From positions 45,087 through 109,086 of the forward strand of contig CAVGED010000123.1 of the NCBI GenBank assembly GCA_963628035.1: a stretch of 64,000 bases of DNA, in the 5' to 3' direction. The stretch comes from 14-2 sp963628035. GTDB lineage: Bacteria; Bacillota; Clostridia; Lachnospirales; Lachnospiraceae. This document shows, one piece after another, positions 34,698 to 43,885 of the stretch. The position numbers and the translations under genes were made by a program. Under the pieces are notes generated by a model, which did no database searches, had not been told where the DNA came from, and saw nothing but the letters and a program-made list of their open reading frames with translations. How positions within the stretch are numbered: the stretch's first letter is position 1; every line of letters begins with the position of its first letter.

Positions 34698-36320
34698 ATG
34701 CGAACACAAGGGAAACTGAATAGGAAACAACTTGCCATTCTGATAGCGGTTCTGGCAGTTGCTCTGCTGGCAGTCATCTATGTGACTGTAAGCTTCTATT
34801 TCAACAAACGCTTTCCGTTCCGGACGACGATCAACGGCATTGACTGTTCCAGGAAAACAGTTGCAGAAGTGAAGCTTCTCATTTCTGAAACAATCGATCC
34901 GTATCAGCTGGAGTTAACCGATCGGAACGAGAAACATGAAACCATAAAAGGCTCCGAGATAGACCTGCAGCCCATATTCGATGGCAGCCTGGAGAAGGAA
35001 CTGGCTTCCCGCAGCGGATTTAAATGGCCCGCTTCTCTGTTCCGCAAAACAACAATCGAGCTGGGAACCATGGTTTCTTACGATGAAGGAAAGCTTCAAA
35101 ACATTGTAGGAAATCTGCAGTGTGTAAAGGAATCCGACAGCCACAAACCTGTAGATGCACACATATCCGACTATATAGACGGAAAGGGTTACTCGATCAT
35201 ACCGGAGGAAGCTGGTGCGCAGATTGATACATCTGCCTTGGCGGAAGCGCTTCATTCCAATATCATCAATCTGCAGGAAAAGCTGTCTTTGGATGAGGCA
35301 AATTGTTATGTACAGCCAAAAGTAACCTCTGAGGACGAAGCTCTTAAGACAGCTCTTGCACAGTTAAATACCGCTATTAAAACGGCTGTCACATATAAGA
35401 TTGGAAACAATACAGAGACCTTAAACGGTACTGCCATCCACAGTTGGCTGAGCCTTACAGAGGATAACCAGTTCGTTGTGGATGAAGCACAGGCTGCCGC
35501 CTATATCAAAGGGCTTGCCGGCAAATACGATACCTACGGCAAGACAAGAAGCTTCACCACCACCTATGGTCCCACTGTACAGCTGAAAAACAACAAGTAT
35601 GGCTGGCAGATAAATCAGTCAGAAGAGGTAACGGCTCTTATAGAGAACATCAAAAACGGTGCGGTAATCACCAGAGAGCCTTCCTACAGTAAGAAAGCCA
35701 AGAGCTTTGACGAGAAGGATTACGGTGATACATATGTCGAGATCAACCTGACTGCGCAGCACTTGTATTTCTATAAGGACGGAGCTATGATTCTGGAAAG
35801 CGATCTGATATCCGGTAACGTCGAAACCGGAAATATCACGCCCCCCGGAGCCTTTTCCATTACATATACGCAAAGAGGAGCTGTTCTGCGGGGTAGGGAT
35901 TATGCATCTCCGGTAGATTTCTGGATGCCATTTAATGGTAATATCGGGATGCATGATGCCTCATGGAAAAGCGATTTTGGCGGAAACTATTATTTATATA
36001 CCGGTTCTCATGGCTGTGTCAATCTGCCACGTAGTTCCGCAGAAACAATTTTCAATAATATCAAAACCGGTGACCCCGTTTTTGTTTATAAACTCGAGGG
36101 GACAGAAAGCGACAAGTATTGGAAGCAAACAGCCGCCGATGTTGTAACATACCAGATTCTGGATATTGGCAATGAAATAACCTTGGACAGCAAATCTCGC
36201 ATTGATACTGCAAGAGCAGCATATAACGCTCTGTCCGATGAAGAAAAGCAATATGTCCGAACCTATGACTTCTTATTGAATGCGGAAGCAACATATGCCA
36301 AATTGCTGGAACAACAATAG
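34698..36320 (+). CDS. L,D-transpeptidase (YkuD domain) with N-terminal membrane anchor
   Basis: 540 residues from the ATG at 34698; the frame is open from a TTG at 34683, but GGAGGA at 34685 lies between and serves the ATG. One membrane helix (about 12-33), two PG-binding_4/VanW-like repeats (about 45-320), then the YkuD domain (about 345-465) with TYVEINLTAQHLYFYKDG, SPVDFWMPF, GMHDASW and GSHGCVNLP, where Cys is the catalytic residue. These enzymes make 3-3 cross-links or attach proteins in peptidoglycan. The last 65 residues form a separate helical unit. This is the only plus-strand gene in the window. Confidence 0.93.
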   Translation: MRTQGKLNRKQLAILIAVLAVALLAVIYVTVSFYFNKRFPFRTTINGIDCSRKTVAEVKLLISETIDPYQLELTDRNEKHETIKGSEIDLQPIFDGSLEKELASRSGFKWPASLFRKTTIELGTMVSYDEGKLQNIVGNLQCVKESDSHKPVDAHISDYIDGKGYSIIPEEAGAQIDTSALAEALHSNIINLQEKLSLDEANCYVQPKVTSEDEALKTALAQLNTAIKTAVTYKIGNNTETLNGTAIHSWLSLTEDNQFVVDEAQAAAYIKGLAGKYDTYGKTRSFTTTYGPTVQLKNNKYGWQINQSEEVTALIENIKNGAVITREPSYSKKAKSFDEKDYGDTYVEINLTAQHLYFYKDGAMILESDLISGNVETGNITPPGAFSITYTQRGAVLRGRDYASPVDFWMPFNGNIGMHDASWKSDFGGNYYLYTGSHGCVNLPRSSAETIFNNIKTGDPVFVYKLEGTESDKYWKQTAADVVTYQILDIGNEITLDSKSRIDTARAAYNALSDEEKQYVRTYDFLLNAEATYAKLLEQQ

Positions 36321-36351
36321 AAACCACGCTTCGCGATCTTTCTATTGTCAT

Positions 36352-36408
36352 GAATAAGACCTCCGGGGGATGGCACTGTAACAGTGCCATCCCCCGGAGG
36401 TCTTATTC
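36352..36408. terminator. Perfect 57-base palindrome between converging genes
   Basis: Arms of 28 bases (36352-36379 and 36381-36408) are exactly complementary around a single central A. They run GAATAAGACCTCC... to ...GGAGGTCTTATTC. It lies 32 bases after the transpeptidase stop and 29 bases after the stop of the converging DUF2142 gene. It most likely ends transcription from both sides, though T-rich tails are modest (TTCCTTTT on the plus side). Confidence 0.8.
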
Positions 36409-36436
36409 ACTATTCCTTTTACACTGTAGCAATACT

Positions 36437-37858
36437 TTACGACCATACCGACTTCAACACAAAAAACCATGTACACACTTGCAGACACATTGCAACAGTT
36501 ACCAAGACTGACCGAATATCCCGTTTTGCCAGAATCGTCCGATTCTTAAACGCTAAGGGCAAAAGCAAAAGTCCCGGAAGGAAATATCGTCCTTGCACGC
36601 CAAGCACCAGTGGATAATCCACCGGTGTCCATGAAATATACATAACCGTCAAAACAAGTACCACCACGCTGCCAAAAACAACTATCATCCAGAGCTTCTG
36701 CTTAAAGGATAAAACCATACCATTTGGTTCAATTACTGAAAACAGCAACAGCGCAGAGAATCCGAAAAGAATCCACCACGGAACCTCTATATCCAGCCAT
36801 CCAAGCGTACCGCCCAGCATACTCTGAAGATAAAAATCCCCATATTCTTTGGCTGTAGACAGCATCACCTTCATGTAATGCTTCGGATTGCTTATAATAT
36901 CTGAAATGGAATAATGTTGTTCGTTGCCAGTAATAAATGCCTCTTTTGACGAATCCTCCTCCGCTTCCTGAATCTCCGCCTCCACAACATATGCGCTATC
37001 AGAGTTCTTTGTCATTACAGAACGCAGTATACTATAGTTTGGAACAAGAAATGATACAATAATCACAGCCAGAATAATTCCGGCAGACAGGAAATATCGC
37101 CTTTTGCTGGAAAACTTTTTCATCGGAATCATAAGAGCCAAACCACATATCGGCAGATATACACCGCCCTTTATCCCCGCCAGCACTGCAGCAAGAATCC
37201 CATACAACAGCAAATCTTTCCAGTGGATTTTATCTTCCTTAAAAACCATATACAGACACTGGGCAATCAAAAAAACTGCCACTCCATTTGTGATACAGTC
37301 ATAGGACACGCTCATCGCCTGCTGCATTACCATTGGCAGCATAGAAAAAATAAGAACACAGTTTTTTCCAATGGGTATCTTCTTCAGGCTCCAATAAATC
37401 AAGAGTACAAAAACAATATAATTGCACCATCTGGCCAGCCAAAAAGTTAAAACCGCTCCTAACCGTAAAATTCTTCCTACTGTAAGTCCAATCCCTGGTA
37501 CGATATAGCAGATACTATTACTGTCATCACTCTCACGTTTTACCTTTACAATCGTATCATCCTTACATAATCGAAATACGCTTTTGCCGATCGCCTGATA
37601 GGTTTCTGCCGTTGGATGGGTCCAAAATGGTGTATCAACATCACAAACTCTCATATAAACCTGCCCTGATTCCGCCTTTCCAGTGCCCAGAATAAAATTG
37701 GACACATCATAGCTTTCCTGAAAATGCGCAAGTTCATCTGGCACTACATACGGAGGCAACAACGCACAATATACGATTCCTAATACAACCGCAATGATTA
37801 GATATAATTTATGTATTTCGACCTTTTTTACTGCGAGTATATGTTTCCATTTTTCCAT
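36437..37858 (-). CDS. DUF2142 family polytopic membrane protein
   Basis: 473 residues with about 11-12 membrane helices. PPYVVPDELAHFQESYDVSN (residues 35-54) is the DUF2142 signature; the Asp-Glu in the first outside loop is the likely catalytic pair of a GT-C glycosyltransferase. A second outside loop at about 290-340 is acidic. DUF2142 proteins lie in glycan loci next to GT2 enzymes that load sugars on polyprenyl phosphate; here such an enzyme is at 40298-40987. GGAG precedes the ATG. It is the last gene of its operon. Confidence 0.85.
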   Translation of the reverse strand: MEKWKHILAVKKVEIHKLYLIIAVVLGIVYCALLPPYVVPDELAHFQESYDVSNFILGTGKAESGQVYMRVCDVDTPFWTHPTAETYQAIGKSVFRLCKDDTIVKVKRESDDSNSICYIVPGIGLTVGRILRLGAVLTFWLARWCNYIVFVLLIYWSLKKIPIGKNCVLIFSMLPMVMQQAMSVSYDCITNGVAVFLIAQCLYMVFKEDKIHWKDLLLYGILAAVLAGIKGGVYLPICGLALMIPMKKFSSKRRYFLSAGIILAVIIVSFLVPNYSILRSVMTKNSDSAYVVEAEIQEAEEDSSKEAFITGNEQHYSISDIISNPKHYMKVMLSTAKEYGDFYLQSMLGGTLGWLDIEVPWWILFGFSALLLFSVIEPNGMVLSFKQKLWMIVVFGSVVVLVLTVMYISWTPVDYPLVLGVQGRYFLPGLLLLPLAFKNRTILAKRDIRSVLVTVAMCLQVCTWFFVLKSVWS

Positions 37859-37888
37859 AGCTGGTCTCCATTTGAATTTTTACAAATC

Positions 37889-38863
37889 CTACCGTGAGAT
37901 CAATCTCATCAGCATTTTCCCCAAACCGATCTTTTCTGCAAAAATAAACATTGCCGTTGCATACCTTTCTTTCTTTGGTCCTTCTTTTAGCTTTCGAACC
38001 CCAATAAATCTATTTTTCTTATAGTCTGGAAACATTTTCTGTAGCCGCTCCCGATAGTCCTGATACATACGGTAAGCAATATCTTTTCCATTATGCCGAC
38101 TCTGCACCAACATACAACTCAGCATCGCTGATAACCAAGCATATTCCAGAATATCATGGTTCAATTGAAAAGTTGGGCTGTCGCAGTATTCCTCGTAGAC
38201 TTCCTGACAATTGTCTGCAAATTGCTGATATTTTATCATACCATTCTTTGATTTAGTAATCGATGTTGGATTACACCCATAATAATATCCGCAGTAATCG
38301 ATTATTGAGACCCTTGCTGCTTCCAACATACATCGATAATTAAAAAAATTATCTTCATATATCCGAAATCCCCTGAAACCCAGGCGGTGTTCTTTCAAAA
38401 AACTACTTCGATACAATCGCATCCATAATGCCGGATAAAGCCAAGGGGTATACGACGTATCCTTGACGGCAATTATAGTCTCTTTACACCCAACCGCCCT
38501 GACATACCCACCCAAAACAATATCTGCCCCGCTTCTTTCCGCCTCCTGCACGTATGTCTCCAAATAATCCGACTTCACATAATCATCGCTATCAAAAAAA
38601 GCAATATATTCTCCTTCTGCCGCTTGTATCCCTTTGTCCCTTGATGCACCAGGCCCCAAATTATCTTTGTTATCAATTTTCTTGATTTTATCATGATAAT
38701 TCTTCACATACCTGTCAATTATTTCTGTACTGTTATCCGTTGCGCAATCATTAACACAGATAATTTCGAAATCCTGGCATGTTTGATTTACAATACTGTC
38801 CAGACAACGTTTCAGATACTTTTCCACATTGTAAACTGGAACAATCACTGATATCTTAACCAT
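37889..38863 (-). CDS. Family 2 glycosyltransferase
   Basis: 324 residues with a single GT-A domain: KISVIVPVYNVEKYL (2-16), IICVNDCATDNST, EGEYIAFFDSDDYV as the DxD region and GFRIYEDNFFNYRC. The C-terminal 100 residues are helical and basic. GGAG lies 10 bases before the ATG. It is about one third identical by eye to the next gene upstream (38919-39899), so the two probably arose by duplication and then took different acceptors. Sugar specificity unknown. Confidence 0.88.
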   Translation of the reverse strand: MVKISVIVPVYNVEKYLKRCLDSIVNQTCQDFEIICVNDCATDNSTEIIDRYVKNYHDKIKKIDNKDNLGPGASRDKGIQAAEGEYIAFFDSDDYVKSDYLETYVQEAERSGADIVLGGYVRAVGCKETIIAVKDTSYTPWLYPALWMRLYRSSFLKEHRLGFRGFRIYEDNFFNYRCMLEAARVSIIDYCGYYYGCNPTSITKSKNGMIKYQQFADNCQEVYEEYCDSPTFQLNHDILEYAWLSAMLSCMLVQSRHNGKDIAYRMYQDYRERLQKMFPDYKKNRFIGVRKLKEGPKKERYATAMFIFAEKIGLGKMLMRLISR

Positions 38864-38918
38864 TACAATTTAACTCCATACATCATTCTCCAAAACATAT
38901 CTCTTATTTCATTTTTTC

Positions 38919-39899
38919 TTAGATCAGTGAAATAATATACAATAGTAATTTGTCCAGATGTACTTTCTTTAACCCCATAATAATCCCAACACTCAATCTA
39001 ATCTTAACTGTCTGCCCAGATGGTTTGCAAATTCCCACAAATGGGTTATTCCTGTAGTCTGGAAACTTATCCATCATATCCTTCATCCAAAAGCTATACT
39101 TTTCCCGCATTCGTCTCACACCGCCACCATGTCCATAAGTAATCAATGCATTAATCATATTAGCAATGTAAGTGTACTCTATTACCCTTCGCTTTTCTTC
39201 CGACAATTTTTGCAAATCATATTTTTGCATAAACTCACGAAAAACATCTGCCACAAATCTTTCATGTCCTTTTTCGTAATTCATAGAGCCTGTTATAGAT
39301 TTTGGATTAAGATAATAGTAATATCCCGCATAATCCATTACTACATAACTGGTATTATGATAGTAAACGGACATGCTGAAATAAATATCTTCCACATAGC
39401 GAATATCGGACGTCTCCACATGGTTATCTATCAGAAAATCCTTTTTAAACATTTTAGCCCAGGCAGTTGGATAAGTAACTAAACTCCATACGCTTTCCGA
39501 TACCTTATGCTCCTTCAATTTTCCATCTATATCACGAACATAGCCGCCTATTACAATGTCTACATCCGTCTTTTCCATACAGGCAAAATATGTTTCAAGA
39601 TAATCCTCCTTGATATAGTCATCACTGTCAACGAACATGACATATCTTCCATGGGCTTGCAATAATCCCCGTTTTTTTGTTTTTCCTGGGCCAAGGTTTA
39701 TTTCATTCACCAGCACTTTCACTTTATCTGGATAATTTTTTCCATAGCACTCTAAGATTTTTTGACTGGAATCCGAACTACAGTCATTAATACATATCAA
39801 TTCAAAATCCTGAAAGCTTTGCCTCATTATACTTTCAAGGCATCGTTCTAGATACTTTTCTGCATTGTAGACAGGTACTACTACCGTTATTTTGGGCAT
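38919..39899 (-). CDS. Family 2 glycosyltransferase
   Basis: 326 residues from the ATG at 39899, chosen because AGAGGTAGA lies before it and the protein then starts PKITVVVPVYNAEKYL as in its neighbour. LICINDCSSDSSQ binds nucleotide, GRYVMFVDSDDYI is the DxD region, and DIRYVEDIYFSMSVYYHN carries the catalytic acidic residue. The end (KVHLDKLLLYIISLI) is hydrophobic and basic, suggesting membrane contact. It sits between its paralogue and the DUF2304 gene in one operon. AT-rich. Confidence 0.87.
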   Translation of the reverse strand: MPKITVVVPVYNAEKYLERCLESIMRQSFQDFELICINDCSSDSSQKILECYGKNYPDKVKVLVNEINLGPGKTKKRGLLQAHGRYVMFVDSDDYIKEDYLETYFACMEKTDVDIVIGGYVRDIDGKLKEHKVSESVWSLVTYPTAWAKMFKKDFLIDNHVETSDIRYVEDIYFSMSVYYHNTSYVVMDYAGYYYYLNPKSITGSMNYEKGHERFVADVFREFMQKYDLQKLSEEKRRVIEYTYIANMINALITYGHGGGVRRMREKYSFWMKDMMDKFPDYRNNPFVGICKPSGQTVKIRLSVGIIMGLKKVHLDKLLLYIISLI

Positions 39900-39939
39900 A
39901 TCTCTACCTCTTTCAATTCCTGCTATTGAACACAAACCG

Positions 39940-40287
39940 TCATTCTCTCAAATCATTCAACTTCTCTTCCAAAAGCGCCATCTCCTGTGTCAACCTTTTC
40001 ACTTTTCCCGATAATCTTGACACAGAAACACTCAAAGAAAAAATGATCAGCAAAGAAAAGACGAATCCCATAAAAAATAGCATATTTACCGGGATGCCTA
40101 CTCCAACCAGACCAGCCAACCAGTTCAACAGTTGCGGAAAAATGTCAAAGACCAGTGTTACACTCCCTACAAGAAACCACACCAATGCATACTTCAATTC
40201 CATCCTACGTTTTCGAACCATATTACCAATTACAATTAAAGAAATAACCAAAAAAAATCCCACTATAATCTGTAATCTTAAATTCAC
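39940..40287 (-). CDS. DUF2304 family small membrane protein
   Basis: 115 residues: three hydrophobic helices (about 5-20, 33-50, 63-85), then a coiled coil (SRLSGKVKRLTQEMALLEEK). RRMELKYALVWFLVGSVTL is the DUF2304 core. Genes of this family are almost always beside a GT2 of the dolichol-phosphate mannose synthase type, as here (the next gene upstream, 10 bases away). It may anchor that enzyme or flip its lipid product; this is not proved. Confidence 0.88.
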   Translation of the reverse strand: MNLRLQIIVGFFLVISLIVIGNMVRKRRMELKYALVWFLVGSVTLVFDIFPQLLNWLAGLVGVGIPVNMLFFMGFVFSLLIIFSLSVSVSRLSGKVKRLTQEMALLEEKLNDLRE

Positions 40288-40297
40288 CGTCTTCCTC

Positions 40298-40987
40298 CTA
40301 TCTGCGAATCGCTGCCATCAGCACCGCCAATGTAACTTTCACCATATAATAAACTGATTTCTTCATTGAGATAGAAGAAACTCCACTGCCCCTCTCATTC
40401 ATAATCACCGGAATCTCCTCCACTTTCATCCCCCGTTTTAACAGAGTAGTCACGCTCTCCGGTTCTGGATAATCCTTGGGATACTCCTCTGCAAACATTG
40501 CAAGCGTTCTTTTATTTACCATGCGCATTCCAGAGGTTGGATCAGTGATCTTCTTTCCAGTTACCAGCTTTATCAAGAATGTAAAATAACGTATTCCCAC
40601 TCTCCGAAGTCCGCTGGACTGAAATCCTTCCTTCGTGATATACCGGGATCCAATCACCATATCAAGATTGTCCTGCTCCAACTTTTCAGCCATTTCATTC
40701 AAGTAGCTTGCATTATGCTGCCCATCTCCATCAAACTGTACCGCGACATCATATCCATTCCTGAAAGCGTATAAATATCCTGTCTGAACGCCTCCTCCAA
40801 TCCCCAGATTCACCGGAAGACTCACTACATGAAACCCTTTCTGCCTGCAAATGTCCAAGGTGTTATCCTTTGAGCAGTCATTGATAATAACATAATCAAA
40901 TTCTATCGCGTGCTCCATGATATCCCGGACTGTCTTTTCAATATTTCCCGCCTCATTATAAGCCGGGATGATCACTAGTTTTCTCAT
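40298..40987 (-). CDS. Polyprenyl-phosphate sugar synthase-like GT2
   Basis: 229 residues, soluble single GT-A domain: LVIIPAYNEAGNIEKTV, DYVIINDCSKDNT, QFDGDGQHNASYLNEM with the DxD motif, and VIGSRYITKEGFQ. DPTSGMRMVNKRTL and ERGSGVSSI place it with DPM1/ArnC-like synthases that make a sugar-phosphate-polyprenol inside the cell. DUF2304 follows and a DUF2142 membrane protein lies at the end of the operon, so these three may form one side-chain glycosylation unit. Confidence 0.9.
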   Translation of the reverse strand: MRKLVIIPAYNEAGNIEKTVRDIMEHAIEFDYVIINDCSKDNTLDICRQKGFHVVSLPVNLGIGGGVQTGYLYAFRNGYDVAVQFDGDGQHNASYLNEMAEKLEQDNLDMVIGSRYITKEGFQSSGLRRVGIRYFTFLIKLVTGKKITDPTSGMRMVNKRTLAMFAEEYPKDYPEPESVTTLLKRGMKVEEIPVIMNERGSGVSSISMKKSVYYMVKVTLAVLMAAIRR

Positions 40988-40996
40988 TCCATTCTC

Positions 40997-41833
40997 CTAT
41001 TTTGCAAAAATCTTTAAGTAAAAATAGATAATCACATTTCGCAGCTTACGTAGCAATACACTCAACCAGATTTCAAAACGGCTGATTTTTAAAATCCCTG
41101 CCGCTGCATGTTTCTCCACAAGCTTTCTATGCTCAGCTACGTAGACATCCTGTTTCTTTCCAATCATATTCCCGGTATTGGAATCATTCCTCACCCGGAA
41201 GCGGTTTAACAGCTCATGTATGATATACACATCCCCGGTGCAGGCGATGCGAACCCACATATCAAAATCCAGGATATAGGTAAAAGACGGATCAAAATAT
41301 CCCGTTTTCTCCAACACAGATCGACGTATCATATTGTTGACAGGTGCACCAAAGAAATTATTTAACATTAGCGAGGTCTTAGCTACCTTTTTCCCGTCCA
41401 CAACACCACTCTTGTGATAACGATTGAAGGCTCCCGTGGTTTTTCCATTGATATCTACTAACCTGGTATCACTTTCTGCTAAATTCACTGTTGGATGCTC
41501 CATCAGTGCTTTCACTTCTATTTCCAGTGCATTTGGCTCAAGTATGTCATCCGCGCAAATAAGCTTCACAAACTCTCCTCGGCACAGCTCCAGACACCTG
41601 TTCCAGTTTCCGGACATTCCCAGATTACTCTCGTTCTCAAATAGCTTGATCCTGTCATCCTCTTCCTGTAGGTGCTTCACAATACACACTGTATCATCTG
41701 AGGATCTGTCGTCCACTACGATCAATTCGATATTCTGATATTCCTGCGCCATAACAGAGCGTATCGTCTCCTCTATATAGGCACTGCTGTTGTAAGCAGG
41801 TATACATACGCTCACCAACGGTTCTGAACTCAT
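40997..41833 (-). CDS. Family 2 glycosyltransferase
   Basis: 278 residues: LVSVCIPAYNSSAYIEETI (5-23), IVVDDRSSDDT, GEFVKLICADDILEPNAL with the metal-binding pair, and FDMWVRIACTGD. The C-terminal helix (LLRKLRNVIIYFYLKIFAK) is basic and hydrophobic, so it probably sits on the inner face of the membrane. GGAGG precedes the ATG, and the start lies one base after the rmlD stop, which points to coupled translation. Donor may be dTDP-rhamnose from the adjacent pathway, but this is only inferred. Confidence 0.88.
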   Translation of the reverse strand: MSSEPLVSVCIPAYNSSAYIEETIRSVMAQEYQNIELIVVDDRSSDDTVCIVKHLQEEDDRIKLFENESNLGMSGNWNRCLELCRGEFVKLICADDILEPNALEIEVKALMEHPTVNLAESDTRLVDINGKTTGAFNRYHKSGVVDGKKVAKTSLMLNNFFGAPVNNMIRRSVLEKTGYFDPSFTYILDFDMWVRIACTGDVYIIHELLNRFRVRNDSNTGNMIGKKQDVYVAEHRKLVEKHAAAGILKISRFEIWLSVLLRKLRNVIIYFYLKIFAK

Positions 41834-41834
41834 C

Positions 41835-42704
41835 TTACGCCTCCCCCATATACTCCTTTATCGCTGCTTTCCAGTCCGCCATCCGGTAATCCGAAGTCAG
41901 CCGCAGCATATAGTTGTCCAGGACGGAATATGCCGGCCGCTTGGCGGAAGCCGGGTTGCGCCGCTGATACTCTTCGGTAGTGATATACTCCACCTCCGTG
42001 TTCTTTCCGGCCAGACGGAATACCTCGCTGGCGAAGTCCGCCCAGCTGCAGTAGCCTTCACAGGTTCCATGGAACAACCCGTAATTCTCGGTAGGCTCCA
42101 GAGAACGAATCATTCTGGCAAGCTCCATGGCGCTGGTGGGGCTGCCGATCTGGTCGCACACCACGCTGACCTTATCATGAGTTTCCGACAGACGCAGCAT
42201 TGTCTTTGCAAAATTCTTTCCATCGCCGTACAGCCAGGCTGTGCGGACAATAAAATACCGATCTGCAAATTGCTGCACGAAGCGCTCTCCTTCCAGCTTC
42301 GTCTTTCCATAAGCACTGTTGGGGGCAACATCATCGAATTCCGTATAGGGTCTGTCACCATCCCCCGCGAACACATAGTCCGTGGACACATGAACCAGCT
42401 TAGCACCGACCTCTCTCGCCGCAATGCTAAGATTTCTGGGGCCGATCGCATTGATCTGATATGCCAGATCCCACTGTTCTTCACACTTGTCCACGTTCGT
42501 ATGGGCCGCACAGTTGATGATAACATCCGGCTTCTCCCTGCGGACCAGTGCCATCACCGCTTCTACCTTGGTAATATCCAGGGCTACAACACCGTCCCCT
42601 TCCACGACATCCGTATTGACAAACGTTACTTCATCGTTCTGATATACCTTGTTGATCGCTCTTCCCAACTGTCCGTTACAGCCAGTCACTAATATCTTCT
42701 TCAT
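41835..42704 (-). CDS. rmlD: dTDP-4-dehydrorhamnose reductase
   Basis: 289 residues from the ATG at 42704 (TGAGGAAG before it); the frame opens earlier at 42740 but lacks a ribosome site there. ILVTGCNGQLGRAIN binds NADPH, HVSTDYVFAGDGD and YGKTKLEGERFV give the Ser-Tyr-Lys catalytic set, and RTAWLYGDGKNF is family-typical. It makes dTDP-L-rhamnose in the last step. It is separated from rmlA, B and C by the transpeptidase and the DUF2142-GT block, so rhamnose genes are spread over two operons. Confidence 0.96.
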   Translation of the reverse strand: MKKILVTGCNGQLGRAINKVYQNDEVTFVNTDVVEGDGVVALDITKVEAVMALVRREKPDVIINCAAHTNVDKCEEQWDLAYQINAIGPRNLSIAAREVGAKLVHVSTDYVFAGDGDRPYTEFDDVAPNSAYGKTKLEGERFVQQFADRYFIVRTAWLYGDGKNFAKTMLRLSETHDKVSVVCDQIGSPTSAMELARMIRSLEPTENYGLFHGTCEGYCSWADFASEVFRLAGKNTEVEYITTEEYQRRNPASAKRPAYSVLDNYMLRLTSDYRMADWKAAIKEYMGEA

Positions 42705-42773
42705 AGCTTCCTCATTTCCGGGAATTGCACCCATATTCATATATTCCAGATTCCTGCCTTGCCGACAGTATCC

Positions 42774-43880
42774 TTACTCTTTCCCCAGTTCTCGCTCCGC
42801 ACACAGCAATGCCTGCTCTACCACATCATCCATATCGTAATACTTATACTGTCCCAGACGGCCGCCAAATATCACATTGGCTTCCTGGTCCGCCAGCTTG
42901 CGATATTTCTGATACAGCTGATTATTTTTCTCATCATTCATCGGATAATAAGGCTCGTCCCCAGGCTTCCAGTTAACCGGATACTCCCAGGTTACCACCG
43001 TTTTCTCCTGTGTTCCGAACTCAAAGTGTTTATGCTCGATAACCCTGGTATAAGGTGTCTCCCGGTCTGTGTAATTCACCACCGCATTTCCCTGGTAGTT
43101 ATCTGTATCCAGCACCTTTGTCTCAAAGCGGAGACTGCGGTATTCCAATTCTCCAAAGCAATGATCGAAATATGCATCCAGCATTCCGGTGTAGATCACC
43201 TTGTCTGCCAGTTGTAAGTATTCTTCCCTTTTTTGCAGAAAATCCTCTGACAATCGCACCTCGATCCCCTGAAGCATGGAGGCGATCATCCCGGTATACC
43301 CGCCAATGGGGATTCCCTGATAGAGATCATTAAAGTAATTGTTGTCATATGTGAAGCGCACCGGCAGCCGCTTGATGATAAAGGCCGGAAGCTCAGTGGC
43401 TGACTTGCCCCACTGCTTCTCCGTATAGCCCTTCACAAGCTTCTGATAGATATCCTTGCCAACCAGAGAGATCGCCTGTTCCTCCAGATTGCGCGGGTTG
43501 TCGATCTTGCTTGCAGCTACCTGCTTTTGAATCTCCTCTCTGGCCTCCTTGGGCGTCACAACGCCCCACATCCGATTGAACGTGTACATGTTAAAGGGCA
43601 TGCTGTACAGTTCTCCCTTATAATTGGCTACCGGGCTGTTGGTATAGCGATTAAACCGCGCATGTTGGTTTACATAATTCCACACCTGATCATTGCTGGT
43701 ATGAAAAATATGTGCTCCATACTTATGAACCTGAATCCCTTCCTGCTCATAGGTATAGATATTGCCGCCTATGTGATCCCGCTTATCGATCACAAGACAT
43801 TTCTTTCCCTTTTTCGCTGCCTCACAGGAAAACACGGCGCCAAACAGCCCTGCGCCTACGATCAGATAATCATATTTCAT
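42774..43880 (-). CDS. glf: UDP-galactopyranose mutase
   Basis: 368 residues, FAD enzyme that interconverts UDP-galactopyranose and UDP-galactofuranose. YLIVGAGLFGAVFSCEAA binds FAD, DKRDHIGGNIYT follows, HIFHTSNDQVWNYV is the substrate loop with His, and WGKSATELPAFIIKRLPVR and FGGRLGQYKYYDMDDV are conserved. Length is typical. It implies galactofuranose in the surface glycan. The gene lies 5 bases after the HPr-like gene, with GGGAG before the ATG. Confidence 0.97.
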   Translation of the reverse strand: MKYDYLIVGAGLFGAVFSCEAAKKGKKCLVIDKRDHIGGNIYTYEQEGIQVHKYGAHIFHTSNDQVWNYVNQHARFNRYTNSPVANYKGELYSMPFNMYTFNRMWGVVTPKEAREEIQKQVAASKIDNPRNLEEQAISLVGKDIYQKLVKGYTEKQWGKSATELPAFIIKRLPVRFTYDNNYFNDLYQGIPIGGYTGMIASMLQGIEVRLSEDFLQKREEYLQLADKVIYTGMLDAYFDHCFGELEYRSLRFETKVLDTDNYQGNAVVNYTDRETPYTRVIEHKHFEFGTQEKTVVTWEYPVNWKPGDEPYYPMNDEKNNQLYQKYRKLADQEANVIFGGRLGQYKYYDMDDVVEQALLCAERELGKE

Positions 43881-43885
43881 CGTCT

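Noticed and set aside
36352..36408. The long palindrome as an attachment site or replication origin
   Set aside because: It lies between two converging stop codons, where a two-way terminator is expected, and no integrase or replication gene is near.
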